Both the position numbers and the translations under genes were made by a program. The notes beneath the pieces were generated by a model. That model did not search any database. It worked only from the letters and a program-made list of their open reading frames with translations, and was not told where the DNA came from. Positions 16,716 through 25,478 of a DNA stretch of 64,000 bases are shown here, piece by piece. Source of the DNA: Tabrizicola soli (GTDB lineage Bacteria; Pseudomonadota; Alphaproteobacteria; Rhodobacterales; Rhodobacteraceae); the NCBI RefSeq assembly GCF_015999335.1, contig NZ_JAEACP010000016.1, positions 1-64,000 of the forward strand. Direction: 5' to 3'. The stretch's first letter is position 1; every line of letters starts with the position of its first letter.

Positions 16716-18123
16716 AGGCCGAGAGCGGCCCGCGTAGCATCTCGAGCTCCGCCATCAGCGACAGGAGCGTCCTTTCCTGCCCCGCATTGGCAAAGAGCAG
16801 CACCCCGACCGGCAGGCCCGCATCGGTCAGGCCCAGGGGCAGCGTCCCCACCGGCAGGCCCGTGAGATTGGCCAGCATGTTGAAAGGCGCATAGCTGGGC
16901 CAATCCGGCAGCACGTCGCGCCCGGCGATCCGGTGGGGCGGCTGGCGCAATGGGAAGGCCGGCCAGGCAGTTGCGGGCAGAAGGAAGATATCCCGCCCGG
17001 CCATGAAGGCCCGGAACCCTGCGGCAAGATGCGCGGCGTCAGCCCTTGCCCGGGCGAGGACTTGCGGCGAAACCCTCCGTCCAGCCTCCAGAATGGCGCG
17101 GGTTTCGGGAACCAGCGCATCGGGATGGCTGCGCAGGAGATCGCCCCTTATCCGGTATTCCTCGACCGCGCCCAGCAGGTCGTGCAACGGGCCGGGATCC
17201 TGAATATCGGGGGTCTCGTGCCGGATGCCGTGCCGCGTCCCGGCCAGAAGCCGGACGGCAAGGTCCACCGCCCCGGCGCAGTCCCCGGCTACCGGAAGAC
17301 CGGCGAGGCTGTTCCCCCAGCTGATCCGCAGGGTGTCGGGGCGGCGCAGGGCGGGGACCGGCAGCATCGACTGCGGATCGCGCGGGTCGCGCCCGACGGC
17401 GGCCTCGAACATCATGGCCAGCCCCGCGACCGTGCGCGCCATCGGCCCGACATCGGAATAGGGCTCCCAGTCCTCCGGGCCCGGCCATAGGGGGATCCGC
17501 CGATGGCCGGGTTTCAACCCTACCACGCCACAGAAGGCCGCCGGAACCGTGATCGAGCCCGCAGTGTCCGAGCCGGTCGCCAGCGGCACCATCCCCGCCG
17601 CCAGCGCCGCAGCCGAGCCCCCGGACGAGCCGCCCGGCGTCAGCATCGGGTTCCAGGGATTGCGGCTGTCCGGTCCAAGCCGGTTGCGGGTCTCGCCCAG
17701 AAGGGTGAACTCGGGCGTGTTGGTCTTGCCGACGACGATCGCCCCAGCGGCGCGCAGGCGGGCGACATGCAGCGAGTCCTCGATGGCAACTCGGCTGCGA
17801 TGGATCAGCGAACCGCAGGTGAAGCGCAGCCCGGCGACGGGTTCGGCATCCTTCACCGCCAGGGGCAGGCCGGTCAGCGGCGCCGGCGCGCCCCCGGCAT
17901 CCAGCCGCGCCTGCGCCGCCCGCGCCTCGGCCATGGCGCGCTCGGGACAGGTGGAGAGGAACGCGTGCAGCCCGCCGTCCAGCCGCGCGATCGCGGCCAG
18001 CGCATCCGCCACCAGTTCGGGCACCGAGATCCGGCGCGACAGGATCATCCCGCGCAGCACATCGGCGGCAAGACCGGCAGGGCCGGAATGGCCGACGGCG
18101 ACCTGCTCGGCAACCGCCCGCAT
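16699..18123 (-). CDS. Amidase (amidase-signature family)
   Basis: A ~474-residue amidase with the Ser-cisSer-Lys triad: Lys in LAVKDAEP (~residue 91), the cis-Ser in PGGSSGGSAAA (~167) and the nucleophile in ATGSDTAGSI (~190). Such enzymes hydrolyse small amides. It is the last gene of a leftward ABC operon; its start overlaps the permease stop (a GTG at 18126 or an ATG at 18123, I prefer the ATG). This suggests the transporter imports an amide, such as a betaine amide or carnitinamide, that is cleaved inside. The substrate is an inference. Confidence 0.88.
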   Translation of the reverse strand: MRAVAEQVAVGHSGPAGLAADVLRGMILSRRISVPELVADALAAIARLDGGLHAFLSTCPERAMAEARAAQARLDAGGAPAPLTGLPLAVKDAEPVAGLRFTCGSLIHRSRVAIEDSLHVARLRAAGAIVVGKTNTPEFTLLGETRNRLGPDSRNPWNPMLTPGGSSGGSAAALAAGMVPLATGSDTAGSITVPAAFCGVVGLKPGHRRIPLWPGPEDWEPYSDVGPMARTVAGLAMMFEAAVGRDPRDPQSMLPVPALRRPDTLRISWGNSLAGLPVAGDCAGAVDLAVRLLAGTRHGIRHETPDIQDPGPLHDLLGAVEEYRIRGDLLRSHPDALVPETRAILEAGRRVSPQVLARARADAAHLAAGFRAFMAGRDIFLLPATAWPAFPLRQPPHRIAGRDVLPDWPSYAPFNMLANLTGLPVGTLPLGLTDAGLPVGVLLFANAGQERTLLSLMAELEMLRGPLSAFRPAR

Positions 18124-20093
18124 CACCCCTGCCCCAGCCTTTGCCGCAGGCGCTGGCTGGCGGCGGTGATCAGCCGGTCGGCCAGGATCGACAGCACCGA
18201 GATGCCGAGCCCCGCGATCAGCCCCTCGCCAACCTTCGCCTTGCTGACGGCAACCAGCGCCTCCTGCTCCAGCCCGCGGGTGCCGACCAGGGCGGTGATC
18301 ACCAGCATTCCGAAGGCCATCAGCAGGGTCTGGTTCAGCCCCAGCATCAGCTCCGGCAGCGCCTGCGGCACCTGCACCAGCCAGAGCCTTTGCCGGGGCG
18401 TGCAGCCGGCCATGTCGGCCGCCTCGATCAGCTTTGGCGGCACCCGGGCGACGCCATCCTTGGCATAGCGGATCGCCGGCGGCAGGGCATAAAGCACGAT
18501 GGCCATCATCGCCGGAAAGTCGCCCAGCCCGAACAGCATCACCACCGGGATGAGATAGACGAAGGTCGGCAGGGTTTGCAGCGTGTCGATCACCGCCGTC
18601 ACCACCCGGTCAAGCCGCGGCCGCTGCCCGGCCAGCAGGCCGACGGGAAGCCCCAGCACCATCGCGATCAGGGTCGAGACCAGCGCAAGGTAAAGCGAGA
18701 TCATCGCCTGGTCCCAGTAGCCGGTCAGCGCCGGAAGGCTCAGCAGGGCTGCGCAGACGAGGGCGAGCCTCGGCCCCTGAAGCGCGGCGGCCAGCAGGGC
18801 CGCGCCCGCCGTCACGCCAAGCCAGGGCAGGGCAAGAAGTAGCTCCTTCAGGGGACGCAGCAGGTAGCGGACGGTGCCGTCGCTCAGCGCCGCGATGGGG
18901 CCCTGCCAGGCCAGGTTGATCCAGGCCACCGCATCGTCCAGCATCTTCCCGGTCGAGACCGTCAGCGCCGGGGGAAAGTCGCGCAAGACCGGCAGGAATT
19001 GCCCCGCAAGAAGGGCGAGGAGCAGAAAGCCGAAAGTGCCGAGGAGAAGCCGCGCCGGTCTGCCGGGCCTGCCGTGCCGGGGGCGGTGCAGCGCATAGGC
19101 GCGGGACATCCGGTCCAGCACGATGGCCAGAAGCGTGATGCCCAGCCCGGCCTCGAAGGCGCGGCCGAGGCGCATCGACTTCAGCCCCTGCAGCACGTCG
19201 TTGCCCAGACCGCCCGCCCCGATGATCGAGGCGATGATCACCGCGGACAGCGAAAGCATGATGACCTGGTTCAGCCCGGTGAGCAGCCCCTGCCGCGCGG
19301 CGGGCAGCAGGACCAGCCATTGCCGCTGCCGGGGCGTGCAGCCGGTCATCGTGGCCAGATCCTCCACCGATTGCGGCAGTCGGCGCAGCGCCAGCGTCGT
19401 GTTGCGGGCCATCGGCGGCATGGCATAGATCACGGTCGCGATCAGCGCCGCCACCGGGCCGAAGCCGAAGAACAACAGGATCGGCACCAGATAGGAGAAG
19501 ACCGGCAGCGTCTGCATGATGTCGTAAAGCACCGTCAGCACCGCATCGAGCCGCGGCCAGCGCCAGGCCCAGGCGCCCAGGAGCAGCCCCAGCCCGGCCC
19601 CGACCAGCACCGAAAGCGCCACCGAGGCCAGGGTGAACATCGCCGGTTCCCACAGGCCGAACAGCAGGAAATAGAGGCAGCTTCCCAGCACCAGGGCGGC
19701 CCCGCCCCGCCCGCTGATCCGATGCGCAGCCAGCGTCCAGACGGCGGTCAGCGCCCACCAGGGCAGCGGGGCCATCTCCAGCCGCATCCCGCCGAGGCGC
19801 AGCCGGAACCCCCCGGCCAGCAGGCCACGGACCAGATCCAGCGGCAGTTCCACTGCTGTGCCAAGCGCACGGGTGATATCCTTGACCGCCAGCGGCCCGA
19901 CATGGGCCTTCCGGCTCAACCAGCTGAAGAAGCTGTTCAATGTCCCCGCCGCATCCACCTGCCAGTCGGCCGGAAGCCTGCGCGCCCAGTCGGGCAGACC
20001 GGCCGCCAGCGCCAGCCCCGCCAGCAAAAGGGCGATGCCGGCCAGCAGGGGCCAGACCGCGCGCCCGGAACCTGTTGCGGCCACCCGCATCAT
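18123..20093 (-). CDS. Fused double permease of a betaine/proline-type ABC importer
   Basis: A 656-residue membrane protein consisting of two ProW-like permeases joined head to tail. Each half has the EAA loop and the same cytoplasmic motif (GCTPRQRQWLV in the first, GCTPRQRLWLV in the second), followed by similar helices (SAVIIASIIGAGGLG; GMLVITALVGTRGLE). A single ProW is about 350 residues and works as a dimer; here the dimer is encoded as one chain. It lies between the ATPase (4-nt overlap) and the amidase. Confidence 0.9.
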   Translation of the reverse strand: MMRVAATGSGRAVWPLLAGIALLLAGLALAAGLPDWARRLPADWQVDAAGTLNSFFSWLSRKAHVGPLAVKDITRALGTAVELPLDLVRGLLAGGFRLRLGGMRLEMAPLPWWALTAVWTLAAHRISGRGGAALVLGSCLYFLLFGLWEPAMFTLASVALSVLVGAGLGLLLGAWAWRWPRLDAVLTVLYDIMQTLPVFSYLVPILLFFGFGPVAALIATVIYAMPPMARNTTLALRRLPQSVEDLATMTGCTPRQRQWLVLLPAARQGLLTGLNQVIMLSLSAVIIASIIGAGGLGNDVLQGLKSMRLGRAFEAGLGITLLAIVLDRMSRAYALHRPRHGRPGRPARLLLGTFGFLLLALLAGQFLPVLRDFPPALTVSTGKMLDDAVAWINLAWQGPIAALSDGTVRYLLRPLKELLLALPWLGVTAGAALLAAALQGPRLALVCAALLSLPALTGYWDQAMISLYLALVSTLIAMVLGLPVGLLAGQRPRLDRVVTAVIDTLQTLPTFVYLIPVVMLFGLGDFPAMMAIVLYALPPAIRYAKDGVARVPPKLIEAADMAGCTPRQRLWLVQVPQALPELMLGLNQTLLMAFGMLVITALVGTRGLEQEALVAVSKAKVGEGLIAGLGISVLSILADRLITAASQRLRQRLGQG

Positions 20094-21115
20094 GCCGACG
20101 CTCCGGAAAAGACGGTCTCGATCACGGTCCTGCGGTCAAGCGAGCCAACGATCCGCCCGGCGCCATCCGCAACCGGGATCGGCGTCTCCGAGGCCAGAAC
20201 CCGCGCCGCCACATCGCCGACCAGCGCCGCCGCACTCACCGGGGCGCCCGCGGCCCGTTCGCTCGCCGGTGCCTGCACCGAGGCCACGCGCAGTACGCGG
20301 GCGCGGGGGATCTTGCGGGTGAAGGCGGCGACGTAGTCGTCCGCCGGCGCCAGAACCAGCCGCTCTGGCGTGTCGATCTGGACCACGCGGCCGTTGTGCA
20401 TGATCGCGATGCGGTCGGCGATCCGGATCGCCTCGTCGAAATCATGGGTGATGAACACGATCGTCTTCTGCAGGCTGGCCTGAAGGCGCAACAGCTCACC
20501 CTGCATCTCGTCGCGGATCAGCGGGTCGAGGGCCGAGAACGGCTCGTCCAGGAACCAGATCTCGGGTTCGGTGATCAGGCTGCGGGCGATGCCGACGCGC
20601 TGCTGCTGGCCGCCCGAAAGTTCCTTGGGGAAGTGGGTCGCCCGCCCGCCCAAGCCTACGGTCTGGATCAGCCTGTCGGCAAGCTCCTCACGGCGCGCGC
20701 GCGGAATGCCCTGCACACGCAGCGGAAAGGCGATGTTGTCGCGGACGTTCAGGTGCGGCAGCAGGGCGAAATCCTGAAACACCATGCTGATCTTGTGCCG
20801 CCGCATCTCGATCAGTAGCGCGGGATCGATGCCGCGCAGGTTCACCCCGTCGATCATCAGGTCGCCCAGCGTCGGAGCGGCCAGGCCCGTCATGCAGCGC
20901 ACCAGCGTCGACTTGCCCGACCCCGACAGCCCCATGATGACAAAGACCTCGCCGCGGGCGACCTCCAGCGTCACGTCCCCGAGCGCGGTCAGCCAGCCCT
21001 CGCTGGCGGCGATCCGGGCCCGCGCCGCATCGGGCGTCAGGCCGCGCAGGGCACCCACATCGGCCCCGTAGACCTTCCACAGGTTCTGGCAGCGGATAAG
21101 GCCGTTCTCGGTCAT
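20090..21115 (-). CDS. ProV-type ABC transporter ATP-binding protein with CBS domain
   Basis: A 341-residue ATPase. It begins with the ProV-type RCQNLWKVYG and has Walker A (MGLSGSGKST), signature LSGGQQQRVGIAR and Walker B (IWFLDEPFSALDP). The C-terminus carries a CBS-like segment (TPIPVADGAGRIVGSL) that in OpuA senses ionic strength. I chose the ATG at 21115 because homologues begin at this point; an ATG at 21142 would add nine residues. Neither has a clear Shine-Dalgarno site. Confidence 0.9.
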   Translation of the reverse strand: MTENGLIRCQNLWKVYGADVGALRGLTPDAARARIAASEGWLTALGDVTLEVARGEVFVIMGLSGSGKSTLVRCMTGLAAPTLGDLMIDGVNLRGIDPALLIEMRRHKISMVFQDFALLPHLNVRDNIAFPLRVQGIPRARREELADRLIQTVGLGGRATHFPKELSGGQQQRVGIARSLITEPEIWFLDEPFSALDPLIRDEMQGELLRLQASLQKTIVFITHDFDEAIRIADRIAIMHNGRVVQIDTPERLVLAPADDYVAAFTRKIPRARVLRVASVQAPASERAAGAPVSAAALVGDVAARVLASETPIPVADGAGRIVGSLDRRTVIETVFSGASA

Positions 21116-21189
21116 GGGAGGGGTCTTTCGGTCAGGAGGCATCGGCCCGCCGCGTTCGGGCGGACCGGAAGGGCACGGCGAGAGGGCGG

Positions 21190-22143
21190 TCAGCGCAGCC
21201 AGCCGCGCCAGACGGATTCGTTGGCGTTCACCCAGTCCTCGGCCATCTGATCATAGGATTGCCCGTCCACGTCGATCTTCTCCATCCCGTCCGCAACGGT
21301 CCGGGCATCCAGCGCGAACAGGTAGAGGATCCGCGCCGCGCCCGGCGCTTCAAGCGCGATGTCGCGGTTCATCAGCTTCCACAGGAAGCCCGATGGCGTG
21401 GCGCAGTCATGCGTCTTGTCGGGGATCGGACCCCAGGCCGGGTCGGTGAAACAGGCCGGCTCATAGGCGGGGAAGGCGACGTAATTGCCCTCGGCCTTGT
21501 CGAAGAACCAATGCGGGCTGTAGCCCCAGCCCATGACCGGCTCTTTCCGGTCATAGGCCCCCTTCACCGTCGCGATCAGCGCCCCGGAACTGCCCGAGGT
21601 GATCGGCTGGACCGGCAGGCCGAAGGCGTCGATGGTCTCGTCGACATAGGTGATCCAGTCTGCCGGGGCCGCCACGAACTGCGCCTCGGGCTCGGTCTCG
21701 GCGGTGGACAGCGCCTTGACGCAGCCTTCCTGCAGAAGGGCCCCATAGTCCGGCAGACCGGGGCAGGAGACCTCGAGATAGGCCGGATACCACCAGCCCT
21801 CGCGGACGCCGATGCCGCTGGAGCCGGCGTTGATCACGTCGCCCGTGGCAACCGCCTCCTGGCAGGCGTCCCAGGTCGTGTCCCAGCACAGGAAGGTATG
21901 CAGGTCGCCCTGCTGCAACCCGGTCAGCCCGGCCGTGTAGTCCGCCGAGACATATTCCACCTCATGCCCCGCGCGGGCCAGCACATGGCCGAGGATATAG
22001 GTCGGCACGTCGGTTTCCGAGGAGTTGATGACCGTCAGCTTGATGACGGGTGCGTCTTGTGCCTGGGCGAGTTGCGGCGCGATCGAAAGCGCCGTGTTCA
22101 GTATCACTGCGCTCAGCTTCAGGTTCCTGCTGGATGCGGTCAT
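21190..22143 (-). CDS. OpuAC/ProX-type ABC transporter substrate-binding protein
   Basis: A 317-residue periplasmic protein. A signal peptide ends near AQAQDAP, and the type II binding fold for quaternary amines follows (VINSSETDVPTYILGHVLA; WWYPAYLEV, whose Trp residues could cage a quaternary ammonium group). GGAGGAG lies 9 nt upstream of the ATG. First gene of the operon with ATPase, fused permease and amidase. A betaine- or carnitine-like ligand is likely but not proven. Confidence 0.88.
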   Translation of the reverse strand: MTASSRNLKLSAVILNTALSIAPQLAQAQDAPVIKLTVINSSETDVPTYILGHVLARAGHEVEYVSADYTAGLTGLQQGDLHTFLCWDTTWDACQEAVATGDVINAGSSGIGVREGWWYPAYLEVSCPGLPDYGALLQEGCVKALSTAETEPEAQFVAAPADWITYVDETIDAFGLPVQPITSGSSGALIATVKGAYDRKEPVMGWGYSPHWFFDKAEGNYVAFPAYEPACFTDPAWGPIPDKTHDCATPSGFLWKLMNRDIALEAPGAARILYLFALDARTVADGMEKIDVDGQSYDQMAEDWVNANESVWRGWLR

Positions 22144-22575
22144 TTCGAAGTCTCCTCCCCTGATTGCCCAAGTCCGGACTGCGCCGGGTTTCAGGGCGGT
22201 CGGGCATCAGTCTACCAGACCGGGTCGATCTGACGAGATGCCTGACTGTCGCTTTCTGTCGCTCATCAAGCGACCAAAAGTGACAGAATCTTCGAGGGAT
22301 ATCGCGTTTCCGGTTGCCCGAACTTTGCAACCACACCGGCCGGGGCTGGCATTGGTCAGGTCGGCCCCTGCGTCGACCAGGCGGGATCTGTCTCGATGTG
22401 ATACGGGAGCAGGGGGACCCGTCCAGCGTGAACCCGATCCGCCCATCACCCTGCAGGCCATCGCGCGCCCGGAAGGTCCCGCGGCCGGGCGACGCCCGGC
22501 GCACAAATCCACCCTGATCAGTCCCAGCGGCCAGCTCCGGGGTTGCACCGGCCGGAAACGGCCGGTGCGTTCCGG
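22144..22575. other. Intergenic region upstream of the betaine-type ABC operon
   Basis: 432 bp without a gene I can support. It must hold the promoter of the leftward ABC operon and the 3' end of the low-complexity protein unit is not here, since that gene also reads leftward and ends at 22576. Short open frames on both strands have no recognisable features. Confidence 0.4.
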
Positions 22576-23295
22576 TCAGGTCTTCTTGCCCGAAGGGCCG
22601 ACGCCGCTTTCGCTTCCCGTGCTGCCGCCCATGCTCGAGCCGCTGGAGCCCGCCCCACGGTTCTTGCGCCAGTCCTCGAATTCGGTATCGAATTTCTTCT
22701 GGCGCTCTTCGTTGAAGGCCCGGTAATCCTCGTCATGGGCCTGCATCTGCCGTTCGCGCCAGTTCTGGTAGTGCTGGTCATGGCCCATGCGGCCATGCTG
22801 TCCCTGCTCTTGTCCGGACTGACCGTAGCCACCCTGGCCGTAGCCCGACTGGTACCCGCGCTGACCCATGCCCTCACCATAGCCGGACTGACCGCGGCCG
22901 CCTTGTCCATAGCCCGAATGATAGTCCTCGTACCCGCCTTGCCCATATCTGGATCGGCCCGGGCCCTGCTGGTCGCCAGAATAGCCTTGGCCCTGGTACA
23001 TCCCGCCCCCGGATTCGCCATAACCCCGGCCTTGTCCGTATCCGGACTGCCCGCGCGAGCCATAGCCGCCGGGACGGCCGTCTTCCGACCAGTCGCCACG
23101 GGACGAGCCGTAATCGTCCTCGTCATCCCGACGCGAGAATCCGGAAGCGCCGCGCCGTAGATCGCGCTCATCCTCCGGATAGCCGCGCCCGAACGATCCG
23201 CCCCGACCCCGAGAGCTGCCCCGCATGGAACGCTCGTCGCTTCGCCCGCGATACGAGCCCATGCGCTGGTCGTCGTCGTCATATCGTTGTGCCAT
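22576..23295 (-). CDS. Low-complexity Gly/Tyr/Gln/Arg-rich protein
   Basis: A 239-residue protein. The first ~60 residues are Arg/Asp-rich. The middle (~70-165) is a disordered tract of GYGQ-type repeats (SGYGQGRGYGESGGG, SGYGQGGYGQSGQ), much like the prion-like domains of eukaryotic FUS-type proteins. The C-terminal part (~170-215) has a conserved-looking helical module, YQNWRERQMQAHDEDYRAF, which I have seen in proteobacterial stress-related proteins of unknown function. There is no signal peptide or enzyme motif. A strong GGAGAGA site precedes the ATG. A probable EcfG promoter 70-95 bp upstream suggests general-stress control. Confidence 0.75.
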   Translation of the reverse strand: MAQRYDDDDQRMGSYRGRSDERSMRGSSRGRGGSFGRGYPEDERDLRRGASGFSRRDDEDDYGSSRGDWSEDGRPGGYGSRGQSGYGQGRGYGESGGGMYQGQGYSGDQQGPGRSRYGQGGYEDYHSGYGQGGRGQSGYGEGMGQRGYQSGYGQGGYGQSGQEQGQHGRMGHDQHYQNWRERQMQAHDEDYRAFNEERQKKFDTEFEDWRKNRGAGSSGSSMGGSTGSESGVGPSGKKT

Positions 23296-23362
23296 GTCTC
23301 TCTCCAGTTTCCTGCCCGCGCCATGCCGGAACCTTCCGGCGTCATCCGCTGCGGCTTCTGGT

Positions 23363-23389
23363 CAACCGGGACGGTCGGCGGGATGTTCC
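23363..23389 (-). promoter_or_regulatory. Probable EcfG (general stress sigma factor) promoter
   Basis: On the minus strand GGAAC (23389-23385) is followed after 17 bp by GGTTG (23367-23363). This fits the alphaproteobacterial EcfG consensus of GGAAC, 16-17 bp, and CGTT, with one mismatch. It would place the transcription start about 60 nt ahead of the ATG of the low-complexity protein gene. Confidence 0.45.
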
Positions 23390-23577
23390 TGTCGTTGAGA
23401 ACCATGCCGGGTTCCGTTGCGGCAGGAATAGGCCGACGCTTGTCGCGCAGCCACCGGCTGGAGAGGGAACAGTCATCCGTTCCCGATTGCAGGCGGGCAT
23501 CGAGGGTTGTTCATCGGGGCCGCCGATGCGGTTTGGCGGTTACCGCTTGACCGCGTTGCGGGTGAGCGACCCCCGCA

Positions 23578-24201
23578 CTAGATCAGCCCCACCCCCTGCG
23601 CGATGGTCACGGCATGGGCCCGGTTGCGGGCCTGCAGCTTCGCGAAGATCGTGCGCAGATGCATCTTCACCGCCATCTCGGTGCTTTCCAGCGCCCGGGC
23701 GATTTCCTTGTTGGTGCGGCCCTCCTGCACCAGCTTCATGATCTGCGCCTGAAGCGCGTTCAGCACCGGCCGCGCCTCGGCACCCTGCCCCTGCGGCGGG
23801 CCCTCGGCACTCCCGGCGGGCAGGAAGACCTCTCCCGAACACACCAGCCGCAGCGCCGCCGGCAGGGACCGCAACGGCATGGTCTTGGGAATGTAGCCCG
23901 CGGCCCCGGCGTTGACGGACTTGAGCGCAAACTCGGTCGAGACATTTCCCGAGAACAGCACCACCTTCGCGCCATTCGCCGCAGCGATGACCTGTGCGAT
24001 GCTGGGCAAACCGTCCATTCCCGGCATCATGAGGTCCAGCAGGACGAGGCTGAAGCTCTGCTCCCCAAGGGCCGCAAGAACTTCGTCGAGGCAGCGTGTG
24101 GTGCGCGCGACGAAATCACCCTCGCGCAGCAGGATGTGGGCCACCGCCTCGGCCACAAGGATATGATCGTCGGCAATAAGGACGTCGATGAATTCGGACA
24201 T
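23578..24201 (-). CDS. NarL/LuxR-family response regulator (fibre locus, distal)
   Basis: A 207-residue two-component regulator. The receiver domain has the acidic pocket (ADDH), the phospho-acceptor Asp in LVLLDLMMPGMDG (~57) and the conserved Lys in GYIPKTMPL. A LuxR-type helix-turn-helix occupies ~140-200 (GRTNKEIARALESTEMAVKMHL). No histidine kinase is adjacent, so it is an orphan here. It lies just beyond the terminator of the fibre operon. The motif CTGACCGAACGATC in its promoter region recurs in the fibre operon promoter, which points to shared or cross regulation. Confidence 0.9.
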   Translation of the reverse strand: MSEFIDVLIADDHILVAEAVAHILLREGDFVARTTRCLDEVLAALGEQSFSLVLLDLMMPGMDGLPSIAQVIAAANGAKVVLFSGNVSTEFALKSVNAGAAGYIPKTMPLRSLPAALRLVCSGEVFLPAGSAEGPPQGQGAEARPVLNALQAQIMKLVQEGRTNKEIARALESTEMAVKMHLRTIFAKLQARNRAHAVTIAQGVGLI

Positions 24202-24265
24202 GAAGGAGATGACTCTCTACTGTGCATCCGGCGTTGCGTCCCGGCTTTCGGTTGGCGACGTTTAT

Positions 24266-24279
24266 CTGACCGAACGATC
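24266..24279. promoter_or_regulatory. Shared 14-bp operator motif, copy A
   Basis: CTGACCGAACGATC, 65 bp upstream of the response-regulator start. It differs by one base from CTGACCGAACGGTC at 29685 in the fibre operon promoter. The latter contains the perfect 5-2-5 palindrome GACCG-AA-CGGTC, a layout typical of NarL-family sites. Confidence 0.45.
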
Positions 24280-24370
24280 AAATCAATCGAGACTGACGAA
24301 AGACAGGTCCGCGCTCCATTCGGAAATGGATGGCCGGAGGAACCCGGACGGGCCTGTTCCGCTGGAGCAA

Positions 24371-24401
24371 AGGAAAAAGGGCGCCCGGAGATCCGGGCGC
24401 C
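24371..24401 (-). terminator. Rho-independent terminator of the fibre operon
   Basis: A GC-rich 10-bp stem (GGCGCCCGGA / TCCGGGCGCC, 24380-24401), read leftward, is followed by CTTTTTCCTTT on the minus strand. It lies 130 bp after the stop codon of the last fibre-like gene and upstream of the distal response regulator, separating the two units. Confidence 0.75.
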
Positions 24402-24532
24402 AAGGTACAGGCTTTCGCCCGACGGACATCTCGGCCGAAAGGGCAGTCGGTTAGGGCCAAGTGCAAATACTAGAGTATCGGCCCGCGCCTGAAACGGGTG
24501 AGGGCATAGGTTTGCCATGGGCTCTCTTTCGG

Positions 24533-25423
24533 TCACGGCGCGACCGCGACGATGAGCCCGTCGTTCACGGCCCCGAGGACCGTGGGGGTAATGGCGCCGA
24601 CCCGCACCGCGACCCGTTCCACCTGCAGCCGCACCGCACCAGTGACGTCCTGCGCGTTGCTGCCCAGGTTCAGCGCGACCAGCGAGGGGCCGTCTCCGCC
24701 CGAGATAAGGCGGCTCGACTGCGCCAGCGCCTCGACCCCGCCGGCCGCGATCGCCTGGTCGATGCGTCCCGTCGCCCCCATGGTCACCGAGGAAAGGTCG
24801 GGCACCAGCGCCTCGGATGTCAGCCCGCTCAGCACCGTGCCTGCGTTCGACACGCCCAGCACGGTCGAGGCAAAGACCCGCCCGGTGGCTGCGGTAACGG
24901 CCCGGTCGGTGACGGCGGTCGCGCCCAACTGCGCGAACTGCAGGTCGTCGGCCAGGGCGGCAATGCCGATGCGTCCGTCGACCCGTCCCGCGATCAGGCC
25001 GCGCGCCTCGCGCAGCGCGCTGCCCTGCGCATCCTGTTGCCAAAGCGACAGCTGCCCGGCCGGCGGCAGCGAATAAAGCGCGCTGCCCACCGGATAAAGT
25101 CCCCGCGCCAGCCCCGAGACAATGCCGCCCGCCGCCGCGTCGTCGACCACAAGACCCGTCGCCCCCGCCGTGGCGGTGACGGGATTGCCGAGGGCATCGA
25201 AGCCCACAACCACCTCCTGCCCCGGCTGAAGCGTGAGCGCGGCGTCGTGCAGCCCCTCCATCGCGATGGCCGAGTTGATGAACACGCCCGCGAAATCCTG
25301 CGCCTCGATCAACCGGAGCACGCGCTCCAGGATCGAGCCGCTGGCCCGGGCCGGGGGCGCGCTGGCCACCAACGCGGCAACGACCAGAAGATGGCAGGAC
25401 AAAACCGAAGCGGTTCGCAGCAT
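24533..25423 (-). CDS. Secreted fibre-like repeat protein, third paralogue (HfaD-like candidate)
   Basis: A 296-residue secreted protein with a signal peptide (to about PPARAS). The mature start GSILERVLRLIE is shared with the two paralogues upstream. It is the most divergent of the three, but keeps two copies of the TVLG motif (STVLGVSNAGTVL near 190 and PTVLGAVNDGLI at the C-terminus), rich in Val, Gly, Ala, Asn and Thr and free of cysteine. The composition suggests beta-strand stacking. It is the last gene of the CsgG-linked operon. The role as a fibre or anchor subunit is inferred from context. Confidence 0.7.
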   Translation of the reverse strand: MLRTASVLSCHLLVVAALVASAPPARASGSILERVLRLIEAQDFAGVFINSAIAMEGLHDAALTLQPGQEVVVGFDALGNPVTATAGATGLVVDDAAAGGIVSGLARGLYPVGSALYSLPPAGQLSLWQQDAQGSALREARGLIAGRVDGRIGIAALADDLQFAQLGATAVTDRAVTAATGRVFASTVLGVSNAGTVLSGLTSEALVPDLSSVTMGATGRIDQAIAAGGVEALAQSSRLISGGDGPSLVALNLGSNAQDVTGAVRLQVERVAVRVGAITPTVLGAVNDGLIVAVAP

Positions 25424-25444
25424 GTCGGACCTCCCTGCCTTGGG

Positions 25445-25469
25445 GCCCCCGGCCTTGCGGGCCGGGGGC
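25445..25469. promoter_or_regulatory. Strong intercistronic hairpin between fibre genes 2 and 3
   Basis: A perfect 10-bp stem GCCCCCGGCC / GGCCGGGGGC with a 5-base loop, in the 55-bp gap between two fibre-like genes. No T-run follows. Such hairpins often protect or attenuate mRNA to set subunit ratios. Confidence 0.6.
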
Positions 25470-25478
25470 GGTTGGGTC

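Noticed and set aside
22207-22548. 113-codon open frame on the minus strand upstream of the ABC operon
   Set aside because: No ribosome site, family motif or sensible composition; it lies where the promoter must be.
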